The notes under the pieces: generated by a model
The model's database searches: none
What the model was told of the DNA's origin: nothing
Seen by the model: the letters and a program-made list of their open reading frames with translations, nothing else
Translations under genes and position numbers: made by a program
Shown: positions 55,391 through 62,770 of the stretch, one piece after another
How positions within the stretch are numbered: position 1 is the first letter of the stretch
How the letters are laid out: each line of letters begins with the position of its first letter
Assembly (NCBI RefSeq): GCF_018390605.1
Contig: NZ_JAHBGD010000024.1
Coordinates: 434,001 to 498,000 of the forward strand
Source: Ancylobacter defluvii
GTDB lineage: Bacteria; Pseudomonadota; Alphaproteobacteria; Rhizobiales; Xanthobacteraceae
Reading direction: 5' to 3'
Length of the DNA stretch: 64,000 nucleotides

Positions 55391-55966
55391 GTGCGTCCGC
55401 TGCTCTTCATCCTGACCCTCGCCATCGGCGCCGTCGTCGGCCTTGGCCTTGTCTGGTTCGCGACCGCCAATGGCTACGGCCCCGGCGTGGTACGCGCCGG
55501 AGCGTGGAAGGCGTGGCCCAAGGCCGGCACCGAAGACGCCGATCCCTATGCGCGCGCAGCGCTGGCCCGCGCCGGCGAATTGCCGCTGGAACTCGCCGAT
55601 GGGCTGGCCTTCGTCGCCGCCACCGACGACAGCGGCAAGTCGCTGGACGGGCGCTGCGACATCCGGCTCTCCGGCACCGTGCCACAGGCGCGGTTCTGGA
55701 CCCTGACGCTCACGGACCATGACGGCAATCTCGTCGACAACGCCGCCGACCGCCATGGCTTCACCTCGACGGAAGTGGTGTGGAATCGCGATGGCACCGT
55801 CGATGTCGCGCTTGGCCCGCGGGCGCGCGCCGGCAACTGGCTGCCCACCGGCGCCCGTGATCGCCTGGTGCTGACGCTGCGCCTCTATGATGCGCCCGTC
55901 GGCCTTGCCAGTCGCACCAGCGACGCGCCGGACATGCCGAAGCTGATCACGGAGCGCTGCCCGTGA
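55391..55966 (+). CDS. DUF1214 membrane-anchored protein
   Basis: A 191-residue DUF1214 protein with an N-terminal helix (about 3-24). FWTLTLTDHDGNLVDNA and NWLPTGARDRLVLTLRLYD (each partly quoted) are the domain landmarks. It starts with GTG and overlaps the following DUF1254 gene as GTGA. The two domains are usually fused or paired in a protein of unknown function. Confidence 0.85.
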   Translation: MRPLLFILTLAIGAVVGLGLVWFATANGYGPGVVRAGAWKAWPKAGTEDADPYARAALARAGELPLELADGLAFVAATDDSGKSLDGRCDIRLSGTVPQARFWTLTLTDHDGNLVDNAADRHGFTSTEVVWNRDGTVDVALGPRARAGNWLPTGARDRLVLTLRLYDAPVGLASRTSDAPDMPKLITERCP

Positions 55967-56508
55967 AGCGTCTCGTGGTTCCCATCCTCGCCGGCTTGGT
56001 GCTCGGCGCCATCGTCCACCTCATCGGCGTGCTGATGATGCCCTATGTGGCGGAACGCGACGCCTATGCGCGGCTGTCAGGCGTCGGCCAGGTGAACGCC
56101 CTCGCGCTGATCGAGGATCCCCGCACGCTCGCGACGGCGCTACCGGCCTCCGACCCGGCCTTCGTGACCGCAGTCTGCCTCTACGATCTCACCGAAGGGC
56201 CGCTGAAGGTGCGCACGCCGACGACAGAGGACTACACCTCGATTTCCTTCTACACGCGGTACGGCCTGCCATTTTACGCCATCAACGACCGTTCAGCCGG
56301 CCGGACCGTGATCGAGCTCGACCTGATGAATGCCCGCCAGAAGGCGGCGATGCCGGAGGATGAGGAAGTGACGGTCGCCGATCGGCTGGTCGTGGAATCG
56401 CCGACACAGGAAGGCATCGTCATCATTCGCGGCATGGCGCGCGAACGCAGCGCCCGCGACGAGGTGAAAGCCGCGATCGCTTCGGCGAGTTGCACCCCGG
56501 CCCCTTGA
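55963..56508 (+). CDS. DUF1254 membrane-anchored protein
   Basis: A 181-residue protein with one N-terminal helix (about 5-27) and a DUF1254 body (YTSISFYTRYGLPFYAIND near 88-106). It starts with GTG, coupled to the DUF1214 gene. It likely forms a complex with that protein outside the cytoplasm. Function unknown. Confidence 0.83.
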   Translation: MKRLVVPILAGLVLGAIVHLIGVLMMPYVAERDAYARLSGVGQVNALALIEDPRTLATALPASDPAFVTAVCLYDLTEGPLKVRTPTTEDYTSISFYTRYGLPFYAINDRSAGRTVIELDLMNARQKAAMPEDEEVTVADRLVVESPTQEGIVIIRGMARERSARDEVKAAIASASCTPAP

Positions 56509-56520
56509 ACCGCCGGCCGT

Positions 56521-56694
56521 TCAGGCCTTGGGCGGTGCCGCAGTCGCCGACGCGGCAGTGGCCGGCACCGACCGCGAAACGCGGATGGCCGGCAGGATCA
56601 CCACTTTTGCCGAAACGGGTAATACGGGCTCCCGGCGACGATCACGCCGCACGCGCAGCTTGCGGGAGGCAGGAAACGGTACGACCGAACCCAT
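56521..56694 (-). CDS. Small 57-residue basic ORF
   Basis: Starts MGSVVPFPASRKLRVRRDRR and continues with hydrophobic patches (VVILPAIRV) and an Ala-rich end. GGAGA lies five bases before the ATG. It is on the opposite strand to its neighbours. No family is recognised. The ribosome site and third-base GC bias support it, but it may be fortuitous. Confidence 0.45.
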   Translation of the reverse strand: MGSVVPFPASRKLRVRRDRRREPVLPVSAKVVILPAIRVSRSVPATAASATAAPPKA

Positions 56695-56747
56695 TCTGCG
56701 TCTCCGACCTTAGCCAAACCGGATAGTTAAAGGCTAGTTCGGCATGG

Positions 56748-56763
56748 TTAACGGGTTGCTAAC
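56748..56763. promoter_or_regulatory. CtrA-like box
   Basis: TTAA-N7-CTAAC, one mismatch from the alphaproteobacterial CtrA consensus TTAA-N7-TTAAC, 69 bases upstream of the DUF2336 start. Confidence 0.4.
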
Positions 56764-56831
56764 GTTCATGGCGCAATTTGGTTCGGCCGGTCCCGGCGCC
56801 CTCCCCTTCTCGTTCGAACCTGTCGTCCTTC

Positions 56832-57836
56832 ATGCCCTCCACCGTCGGCCCCAGTCTCAAGGCCACCATCGAGGATTCCCGCCGCCGTGGCGCCGATACG
56901 CGCCCGGCGCTGCTGGCGCTCTTGGTCGATCGCGTGACCGAGGAAGGTGCCGGCGACGCCGATTCCATCCGCCGGCTCGGCATATTGCTGCCGCGGCTGA
57001 TGGAAGGGGTCGCGCCCGCGCTCGCCCGCGAGGCCGCCGAGCGCCTGGCGGGGCGTGCCGACCTGCCGGCGGAACTCGTCCATCGGCTGGCATCCGGTCC
57101 GATCGACAGCGCCGCGCCGCTGCTGCGGCTGTCGCCGGCGCTGGACGAAACCGCCCTGATCCAGCTCGCCACCGGTGCGGAAACCGCACGGCTGCAGGCG
57201 ATTGCCGCCCGCCGCGATGTTTCTCCCGAGCTGGCCAAGCGGCTCGCCTCCACCGTCCATCACGCGCGCGAGGCGCATCAGCGGCGACCCTATTCCGCGC
57301 CGGATTTCTTCGCAGCCGCGCCGGAGGAGCGCACGGCCATCCTGCACCGCCTGCTCACCCTGCCTCCGCTGCCATTGGCGGAACGGGTTGGCGCCCAGGG
57401 GGGAGCCTTCACCGACAGCCTGCTTGCCGCCGCCAGGCGCGAGGACCGCGCCGCGCTCGTCCTGTTGCTGGAACGGGCGCTGGCGCTGCCAGCCGACGCC
57501 GCCGGGCGCATTGTCGAGGACGAAGCGGGACAGGCGCTCGCCATCGCCGCCCGGGCGCTCGGCCTCAGCTTCGCCGTGCTGTCGCGGATCCTGTTCCGGC
57601 TGCATCCCGGCGTCGGCCGCTCGTCGAACGACATGGCGCGCCTGGCCGACCTGTTCGATGGGCTGCCCTTGACCAGCGCGCAGCACATGGTAGCGATCTG
57701 GCGCGGTGCCCGCCGTGCCGGCGTGCCGCGCCCTGCCGCCGAAACCCCGTCCATGCGCGATTTCGCGGTGCCTCGCCCGGCTCCCGCCCCCGCGCAGGCC
57801 GGCGACACACTGGCCGAGCCGCGCCGTCAGGGCTAG
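56832..57836 (+). CDS. DUF2336 helical-repeat protein
   Basis: A 334-residue cytoplasmic protein made of alpha-helical repeats (DUF2336), for example VTEEGAGDADSIRRLGILLPRL and ALPADAAGRIVEDEAGQAL (quoted in part). The family is found across alphaproteobacteria and its role is unknown. ATG at 56832 starts MPSTVGPSLK; a TTG 18 codons upstream is possible. It converges with the DUF1491 gene (4-base overlap of stops). Confidence 0.82.
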   Translation: MPSTVGPSLKATIEDSRRRGADTRPALLALLVDRVTEEGAGDADSIRRLGILLPRLMEGVAPALAREAAERLAGRADLPAELVHRLASGPIDSAAPLLRLSPALDETALIQLATGAETARLQAIAARRDVSPELAKRLASTVHHAREAHQRRPYSAPDFFAAAPEERTAILHRLLTLPPLPLAERVGAQGGAFTDSLLAAARREDRAALVLLLERALALPADAAGRIVEDEAGQALAIAARALGLSFAVLSRILFRLHPGVGRSSNDMARLADLFDGLPLTSAQHMVAIWRGARRAGVPRPAAETPSMRDFAVPRPAPAPAQAGDTLAEPRRQG

Positions 57837-58177
57837 CGCTGCTGGGCGATGTCGAGGAAGCTGCGCCCGGCGCGATCCTCGATCTCGACGAACCACAGAT
57901 CCGGGTCGAAGCGGAGCTCCTTGCCCATCCGCTCTTCCGCCTCGGCTTCCGGCCGATCGGCCGGCACGATGGCAACGAAGCGGCGCTCGGGGCTGTCCTC
58001 ATCGTCGAGGGAGGGGGGAGCCGGTCCGTAAAGTGCCGCCTTGCCGTCCAGCGTCGCGATCTTGACGAAGACCGCTCCCGCTTCTTCGGCACCGCGCCGG
58101 CGCACGGCGGCAAAGGCCCCGGCGCCATTGGCGCGCCGGATCAGGGCGGAAACCAAGATGGCGCTCTTCAGGCGCAT
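57833..58177 (-). CDS. DUF1491 family protein
   Basis: A 114-residue DUF1491 protein: SALIRRANGAGAFAAVRRRG and GAVFVKIATLDGKAALYGPAP. Cytoplasmic, function unknown. It follows the peptidoglycan-binding gene by 9 bases on the same strand, so they are probably cotranscribed. Confidence 0.87.
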   Translation of the reverse strand: MRLKSAILVSALIRRANGAGAFAAVRRRGAEEAGAVFVKIATLDGKAALYGPAPPSLDDEDSPERRFVAIVPADRPEAEAEERMGKELRFDPDLWFVEIEDRAGRSFLDIAQQR

Positions 58178-58186
58178 GACGCTCTC

Positions 58187-58849
58187 CTACTGGATGGAGA
58201 AGCCGGCGACGGCGTTGAGCTCGCGCACCAGCCGGTCGGAAACCTGGCCGGTCACCGGCAGGCGACGGTCGCGCTCGAAATCCTTGATCGCCTTCTCCGT
58301 CGCCTCGCTGGCCCGCCCGTCGATGCGGATCGGCCCATAGCCCAGGCGGGCCAGTGCCTTCTGCACCTCCAGCATGCGCGCAGATATCGCGACCTCGGCC
58401 GGCGGACGTACCGGCGCGGCGGTCGTCGGCGACGCCGAAGCTGCGGCGCCCACCAGCGCCCCGATACCGCCGGCATCGGCCTTGGCAGCCGGCTTCGGCA
58501 CGGGTGGCTTGACCGGCGGCAGCGGCATCGCGGCAGCGGCCGGCGGCGTCACCGGCTCGCTGGTACGGGCGACCGGGGCGGCGGCGACCGGGGAAGAGTT
58601 GGAGGGGGAAGCGGCAGCCGGGCGGCTCGCGGTCGGGGCGGGAGGCGGCACCGGCGTGCCGCCACTCTCGCGGCGCCCCTCCTGGAACACGAAGGCATTG
58701 GCGAGCACGGCGGCGCTGGCGGCGGCGGCCATGAGCACCATGAACAGATCCGAGCGCCGGTGCCTCGGGCGCTCGGGCACGACCAGGCCGCGCTGGGCAC
58801 CGAGATCGATGCCATCCACGAGAAGGTCGCTCGCATATGAACGCGGCAT
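58187..58849 (-). CDS. Peptidoglycan-binding domain protein with one membrane helix
   Basis: A 220-residue protein: short cytoplasmic N-terminus, one helix (about 37-55), a long Ala/Pro/Lys-rich linker (about 65-150) able to span periplasm, and a C-terminal PG_binding_1 domain (LEVQKALARLGYGPIRIDG, DFERDRRLPVTGQVSDRLV). GGGGAG before the ATG sets the start. It probably links inner membrane and cell wall. Confidence 0.87.
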   Translation of the reverse strand: MPRSYASDLLVDGIDLGAQRGLVVPERPRHRRSDLFMVLMAAAASAAVLANAFVFQEGRRESGGTPVPPPAPTASRPAAASPSNSSPVAAAPVARTSEPVTPPAAAAMPLPPVKPPVPKPAAKADAGGIGALVGAAASASPTTAAPVRPPAEVAISARMLEVQKALARLGYGPIRIDGRASEATEKAIKDFERDRRLPVTGQVSDRLVRELNAVAGFSIQ

Positions 58850-59088
58850 CCCGCACTCCCCAGCCGCCGACCGTGCCGGCCGGCTCTCCCACGGCACCCG
58901 CCACCGGCGCCCTTGCGCGAGGATCATGGCGCCGGCGTGCTTAACATCCGCTTTCCGCAATCGACTGATTTTGCGCGATTGCGACACCGGTTGCGCAACG
59001 TCTGCGCGCTAATATCGCCGAAGATGGGCGACAGGAGGGCGTGCGAGGGACGCCGGCGGCGCCTGTCCCGGAGATGAGAGACACGGCG

Positions 59089-59604
59089 ATGTTCTTCCTT
59101 CTGCGTATCGGGTTCTGGCTCACCATCGTGCTGCTGCTGTTGCCCTCGCTTCCGGGCACGCAGCAATCGGGGACGGACGCGCCGGGCGGAGCGCAAGTCG
59201 ATCCGCTCCGGGCATTGTCCGCCGCAACGTCCGCGGTCTCCGATGCCGGCGGCTTCTGCGAGCGCCAGCCGCAGGCCTGCGCCATCGGCAGTGAAATCAT
59301 CACGCAGCTGGGCACCCGCGCAGAGGCCGGCGCCCAGCTGCTGCTCGGCTATATCGGCGACCAGATCTCCGAGCAGAAGCGGAAGGCCGCCGAGCGCGCC
59401 GCCGCCAATCCGGCCGGCGACACCCTCACCGCCCACGACCTCAGCCCGGCCTGGCAGGCGCCGATCGGCGGTGAGGCCGGCGCGCGCGCCGACGCCTCCT
59501 CGTCCGCGATATTCGGTCCACCAGTGGCGACCCCCGCCTCTGCCGACGCCACCCCGGCCGCCGCGGCTCCCTCGGTACCCAAGCCACCGCGCCGCCCGAG
59601 TTGA
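59089..59604 (+). CDS. DUF5330 protein
   Basis: A 171-residue exported or membrane-anchored protein. MFFLLRIGFWLTIVLLLLPS (residues 1-20) is the anchor and GGFCERQPQACAIG the conserved cysteine pair of DUF5330. The C-terminal third is Ala/Pro-rich. An ATG five codons upstream is possible. Function unknown. Confidence 0.82.
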   Translation: MFFLLRIGFWLTIVLLLLPSLPGTQQSGTDAPGGAQVDPLRALSAATSAVSDAGGFCERQPQACAIGSEIITQLGTRAEAGAQLLLGYIGDQISEQKRKAAERAAANPAGDTLTAHDLSPAWQAPIGGEAGARADASSSAIFGPPVATPASADATPAAAAPSVPKPPRRPS

Positions 59605-59665
59605 AGCCCGGCCATTGCGCTCGGGGCGGTCGCCCCCCTATATGCGCGTCGAGGGGCGCAGCGAC

Positions 59666-60094
59666 ATGGCCATGAGCATCGACGACATCATCGACGACTT
59701 CGAACTGCTCGACAGCTGGGACGACCGCTACCGTTTCCTCATCGAGCTGGGCCGGAAGCTGCCGCCCTTCCCGGAAGCCGAGCGCTCGGAAACGACCAAG
59801 GTGCAAGGCTGCACCAGCCAGGTATGGCTGGTGAGCGGCATGGCGGAGACGGCCGATGGGCCGCGCCTGACCTTCGTCGGCGATTCCGACGCCCATATCG
59901 TGCGCGGCCTCATCGCCATCCTGCTGGCGCTCTATTCCGACAAGCCGGCCCGCGACATACTCGCCATCGACCCCGCTGCCGTCTTCAACCGGATCGGCCT
60001 GCGCGAGCATCTGACGCCGCAGCGCTCGAACGGCTTGCGCTCGATGGTGGAGCGTATCCGCGCCGATGCGCGCGGCGCGCTAGCCGCCGTCTGA
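59666..60094 (+). CDS. sufE: Cysteine desulphurase activator SufE
   Basis: A 142-residue SufE protein that accepts persulphide sulphur from SufS for Fe-S cluster assembly. The acceptor is C49 in KVQGCTSQVWL; IIDDFELLDSWDDRYRFLIELG (in part) and GLREHLTPQRSNGL are conserved. Start ATG at 59666; in-frame ATGs at 59642 and 59672 are alternatives. The suf operon itself is not in the window. Confidence 0.93.
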   Translation: MAMSIDDIIDDFELLDSWDDRYRFLIELGRKLPPFPEAERSETTKVQGCTSQVWLVSGMAETADGPRLTFVGDSDAHIVRGLIAILLALYSDKPARDILAIDPAAVFNRIGLREHLTPQRSNGLRSMVERIRADARGALAAV

Positions 60095-60652
60095 TCGTCC
60101 CGCCGCGTCCGGCGGCGCACTCCAGCTGCGTATCGCGCCCCGCTCCGGCCCCTTCACTTCGCGCGACAGGCCATAGTGACGCGCCAGCCGGTTGAGACCG
60201 AGACCCAGGATCACCTTGCCGGAGCGCGCCGGCCAGCCCAGGTCGTGCTCCACCTGCTCTATTCCCTGCAGGAAGCAGCACACATCGAGCAGCACGCCGG
60301 AAAATTCCGGCCCGACGACCTCCATTGCCCGCGCGACCCGCTGCTTGGCGGCGAGGACCGCCTCCGAGACATCGAGGCCGGTGCGGCCGGCGTGACGCGC
60401 CGGCGGGCGCCCCATCCCGCTCCAGTCGGCGGTGGTGCGCGGCATCATCTGCGCGCGGGTGAAATCGGCCCTGAGCCTCTCACCGGCCATCAATTGCACC
60501 GCATCGATGAAGCTGCGTCCGTCACGGCCGCGGCGCCGCGCCAGCCAGGCGAGCGGGCTCTCGGTGATGTCCACCTCGACCCAGCTGCGGTGGCCGTCGA
60601 TCACGATCTCCAGTCGCTCGATGATCCGTCCGGTCGCGCGTTCATTCGCCAT
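60080..60652 (-). CDS. DUF6456 domain protein
   Basis: A 190-residue protein with the DUF6456 block ESPLAWLARRRGRDGRSFID and AGERLRADFTRAQMMPR (near 31-67), followed by a helical CCFLQGIEQVEHDLGWP and KVILGLGLNRLARHYG HTH-like end. It overlaps the DnaA-like gene by 11 bases. The pair is conserved in Hyphomicrobiales and is probably a DNA-binding regulator. Its 3' end overlaps sufE by 15 bases. Confidence 0.83.
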   Translation of the reverse strand: MANERATGRIIERLEIVIDGHRSWVEVDITESPLAWLARRRGRDGRSFIDAVQLMAGERLRADFTRAQMMPRTTADWSGMGRPPARHAGRTGLDVSEAVLAAKQRVARAMEVVGPEFSGVLLDVCCFLQGIEQVEHDLGWPARSGKVILGLGLNRLARHYGLSREVKGPERGAIRSWSAPPDAAGRSDGG

Positions 60653-60989
60653 GGCCGGCCTCCGTCGCGCGGCGCAGCCGCTGCTCGAGCCCGTCGATCC
60701 AGCCATCGCAGCCGTGCTCCTCGCGATGTTCCTCGATGCGGCGACAGGCATGGGCGACGGTGGAGCGGTGCCGGCGGAAATCCAGCGCGACCCGCCCCAT
60801 GGGTTCGCCAAGACCGACATGGGCGAGATACATGGCGAGCGCCCGGGCCGAGGCGCTGGCATGCCTCCCCCTTCGCACATGCAGGATTTCGTGAAGGGGC
60901 AGGCCGGAGCTTTCGGCCGCGAGACGGGCGGCGAGCAGGCTGGGACGGCCCATCGGCCCGGTCGGCGGGGGAGCAGCGCATTGCGTCAT
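60642..60989 (-). CDS. DnaA-domain-IV-like helix-turn-helix protein
   Basis: A 115-residue protein consisting of little more than a DnaA C-terminal-type DNA-binding domain: ASARALAMYLAHVGLGEPMGRVALDF and RRHRSTVAHACRRIEEH, which matches the HTH and signature loop that read DnaA boxes. No AAA+ domain is present. It may bind DnaA-box-like sites as a regulator. ATG at 60989 has GAG at nine bases; ATG at 60995 is the alternative. Confidence 0.8.
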   Translation of the reverse strand: MTQCAAPPPTGPMGRPSLLAARLAAESSGLPLHEILHVRRGRHASASARALAMYLAHVGLGEPMGRVALDFRRHRSTVAHACRRIEEHREEHGCDGWIDGLEQRLRRATEAGHGE

Positions 60990-61091
60990 GAGCATATACT
61001 CTTACTTGCAGGAATTTAAACCTACACGCAAGAGATGCATTTAACAAGACACCTGATGCCCCCGCTTCAGGGAGGAAACTCAAGGCGATAA

Positions 61092-61107
61092 AGGTATTTC
61101 AATACCT
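61092..61107. promoter_or_regulatory. Palindrome between the divergent DnaA-like and 61167 genes
   Basis: AGGTAT-N4-ATACCT, flanked by A/T runs, in the 177-base gap between divergent genes. A likely operator for one of the nearby HTH proteins. Confidence 0.45.
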
Positions 61108-61166
61108 GTTTTATCCGCCCAGCCTCCGCGGCCCGCCACAATGGCGGTGATGTCACGGAGCTTCCC

Positions 61167-61457
61167 ATGAGACGAACACAATCAAGACGTGCAACCGTGC
61201 GGGCGATACGCATGCACGAGCCCGCGGAGGCAATAGCCGCCAAGGTCGCGGCACTGAGGCCGTTTCTGGGTCACGGTACCGTCGAGCGGCGCACGCGCCT
61301 GGCAAGGCTGTTGCGGGCCGAGCGCCGCGCCGCCCTCACCGGCATCGGCTATGACGCCACCCGACATGCCGCCCTGCGACGACTGGACGCCGAGACCGTG
61401 GCGGACATGAAAAAGGCCGCCACGGGAACCGCGACGGCCTTTCGCATCAAGACGTGA
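61167..61457 (+). CDS. Hypothetical basic 96-residue protein
   Basis: An Arg-rich (about 20 percent), helical cytoplasmic protein (AAKVAALRPFLGHGTVERRTR). GGAG precedes the ATG. No family is recognised. It is convergent with mucR. A hairpin (AAAGGCCG/CGGCCTTT near 61421-61443) overlaps its last codons. Confidence 0.6.
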   Translation: MRRTQSRRATVRAIRMHEPAEAIAAKVAALRPFLGHGTVERRTRLARLLRAERRAALTGIGYDATRHAALRRLDAETVADMKKAATGTATAFRIKT

Positions 61458-61480
61458 TCTTCCGAGTGGCGTGGCAGCCC

Positions 61481-61900
61481 TCAGTGAGCGCCACGACGCC
61501 TCTGCTGGCCGAGCCCCATCTGCTTGGCCAGTTCGGAACGGGCCGCAGCATAGTTCGGCGCCACCATCGGATAGTCGGCCGGCAGCCCCCACTTCTCGCG
61601 ATACTGCTCCGGCGTCATGCCATACTGGGTACGCAGATGGCGCTTGAGCGACTTGAACTTCTTGCCGTCCTCGAGACAGACTAGGTAGTCCGGCGCGATC
61701 GACTTCTTCACCGGCACCGCCGGCCTCAGCGGCTCCGGCGCCGGCTCCTCGGCAACCTTGCCGAGAGACTGCAACGCCGCATGCACCTCGCCGATCAGGC
61801 TCGGCAGGTCGTTCGACATCACCGCATTGTTGCTCACATAAGCGGAGACGATGTCGGCGGCGAGTTCAATATATTTCTCGATATCAGTATTTTCGCTCAT
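61481..61900 (-). CDS. mucR: MucR/Ros-family transcriptional regulator
   Basis: A 139-residue MucR-type regulator: N-terminal oligomerisation region and C-terminal zinc-finger-like domain (CLEDGKKFKSLKRHLRTQYG, GMTPEQYREKWGLP). The second zinc cysteine is replaced by Asp (CLED instead of C-x2-C), a variant known in some rhizobial members. These H-NS-like proteins silence AT-rich genes and control exopolysaccharide and motility. ATG at 61900 starts MSENTD. The AT-rich upstream gap may be an autoregulatory target. Confidence 0.92.
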   Translation of the reverse strand: MSENTDIEKYIELAADIVSAYVSNNAVMSNDLPSLIGEVHAALQSLGKVAEEPAPEPLRPAVPVKKSIAPDYLVCLEDGKKFKSLKRHLRTQYGMTPEQYREKWGLPADYPMVAPNYAAARSELAKQMGLGQQRRRGAH

Positions 61901-62317
61901 GAGTCGTTCTTTTTCGCCAGATCGGCAGAAGAGCCACCGACCATCCATCTACCGCAACGTCGGTTTGAGGACGAATCCACACTGCATCCGCAGCTATGTG
62001 CGTTTCTACCCCTTTTAGATAAGATTTTTTTTGACCGACATCAAGAACATTCGAATTTGAAACACCTTTCGGCGGCCGGCGACATGTGTTGTCGCTTTTA
62101 ATCGTCCGAAACACCGCCTACTCAACTGATTGTGTTCGACCGAACCGCCACCGGCTGCACAGTCACCCTATCGATATAGCCTATCCTCGACGGACTTTTC
62201 ATGAAATTCCGGCAAGGTAGCACTGCCTAGGTTGCAGAAGCCGGCGGATCGACCGCACAGGCTTGAAGACCGCGGTGCCGGCGCTTATTTCAAGGCGGTT
62301 CAGCAGGAATTTCCAAA
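61901..62317. other. AT-rich gap between mucR and msrB
   Basis: 417 bases without a supported gene. It is much more AT-rich than the window, with several A/T tracts (for example near 62020-62035), and holds the divergent promoters of mucR and msrB. It would suit MucR binding. Confidence 0.55.
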
Positions 62318-62770
62318 ATGGTCGATACCGCCCGCCGGCCCAAGGTTGTGAAGACGGAGGCCGAATGGCGCGCCCTGCTCACACCCGAGCAGTTCCGCGT
62401 CACCCGCGGCCACGGCACCGAATGCGCCTTCACCGGACCGCATCTGTCGCAGAAGGAAGCCGGCACCTATAGCTGCGTGTGCTGTGGCGAGCCGCTGTTC
62501 CACTCCGCGGCGAAGTTCGAATCCGGTACTGGCTGGCCAAGCTTCTTCCAGCCGGTCTCCAAGGACGCGGTCACCGCCATCCACGATCACTCACATGGCA
62601 TGCACCGCATCGAGGTCCGCTGCGCCAGCTGCGACGCGCATCTCGGCCACGTTTTTCCGGACGGCCCGCGCCCGACCGGCCTGCGCTACTGCATGAACGG
62701 CGTCGCCATGAACTTCCAGGCCGACAGCGACACCGGATCCGCCGGAAGCGAGCCCGCCGGTGAGCGCTGA
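62318..62770 (+). CDS. msrB: Peptide-methionine (R)-S-oxide reductase MsrB
   Basis: A 150-residue MsrB. The zinc ligands are in [10 protein letters not shown] and [10 protein letters not shown], the [11 protein letters not shown] block is conserved, and the catalytic cysteine is C125 in RYCMNG. It reduces methionine-R-sulphoxide in oxidised proteins. No signal peptide is seen. AGGAA precedes the ATG. It overlaps the oligopeptidase gene by 11 bases. Confidence 0.94.
   Translation: MVDTARRPKVVKTEAEWRALLTPEQFRVTRGHGTECAFTGPHLSQKEAGTYSCVCCGEPLFHSAAKFESGTGWPSFFQPVSKDAVTAIHDHSHGMHRIEVRCASCDAHLGHVFPDGPRPTGLRYCMNGVAMNFQADSDTGSAGSEPAGER

Larger units (their letters stand above)
56509..56831. other. 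Gap before DUF2336 with a small minus-strand ORF and a CtrA-like box
   Basis: About 320 bases. The left half holds a 57-codon minus-strand ORF. The right half is AT-richer and promoter-like, with a TTAA-N7-CTAAC sequence at 56748-56763. Confidence 0.5.

Noticed and set aside
53041-55470. An 809-codon minus-strand frame opposite the penicillin-binding protein
   Set aside because: Antisense shadow; the plus-strand protein has all glycosyltransferase and transpeptidase motifs.
61421-61443. Hairpin at the end of the 61167 gene as a terminator
   Set aside because: It lies inside the coding sequence and lacks a proper T-run; noted only in the gene entry.
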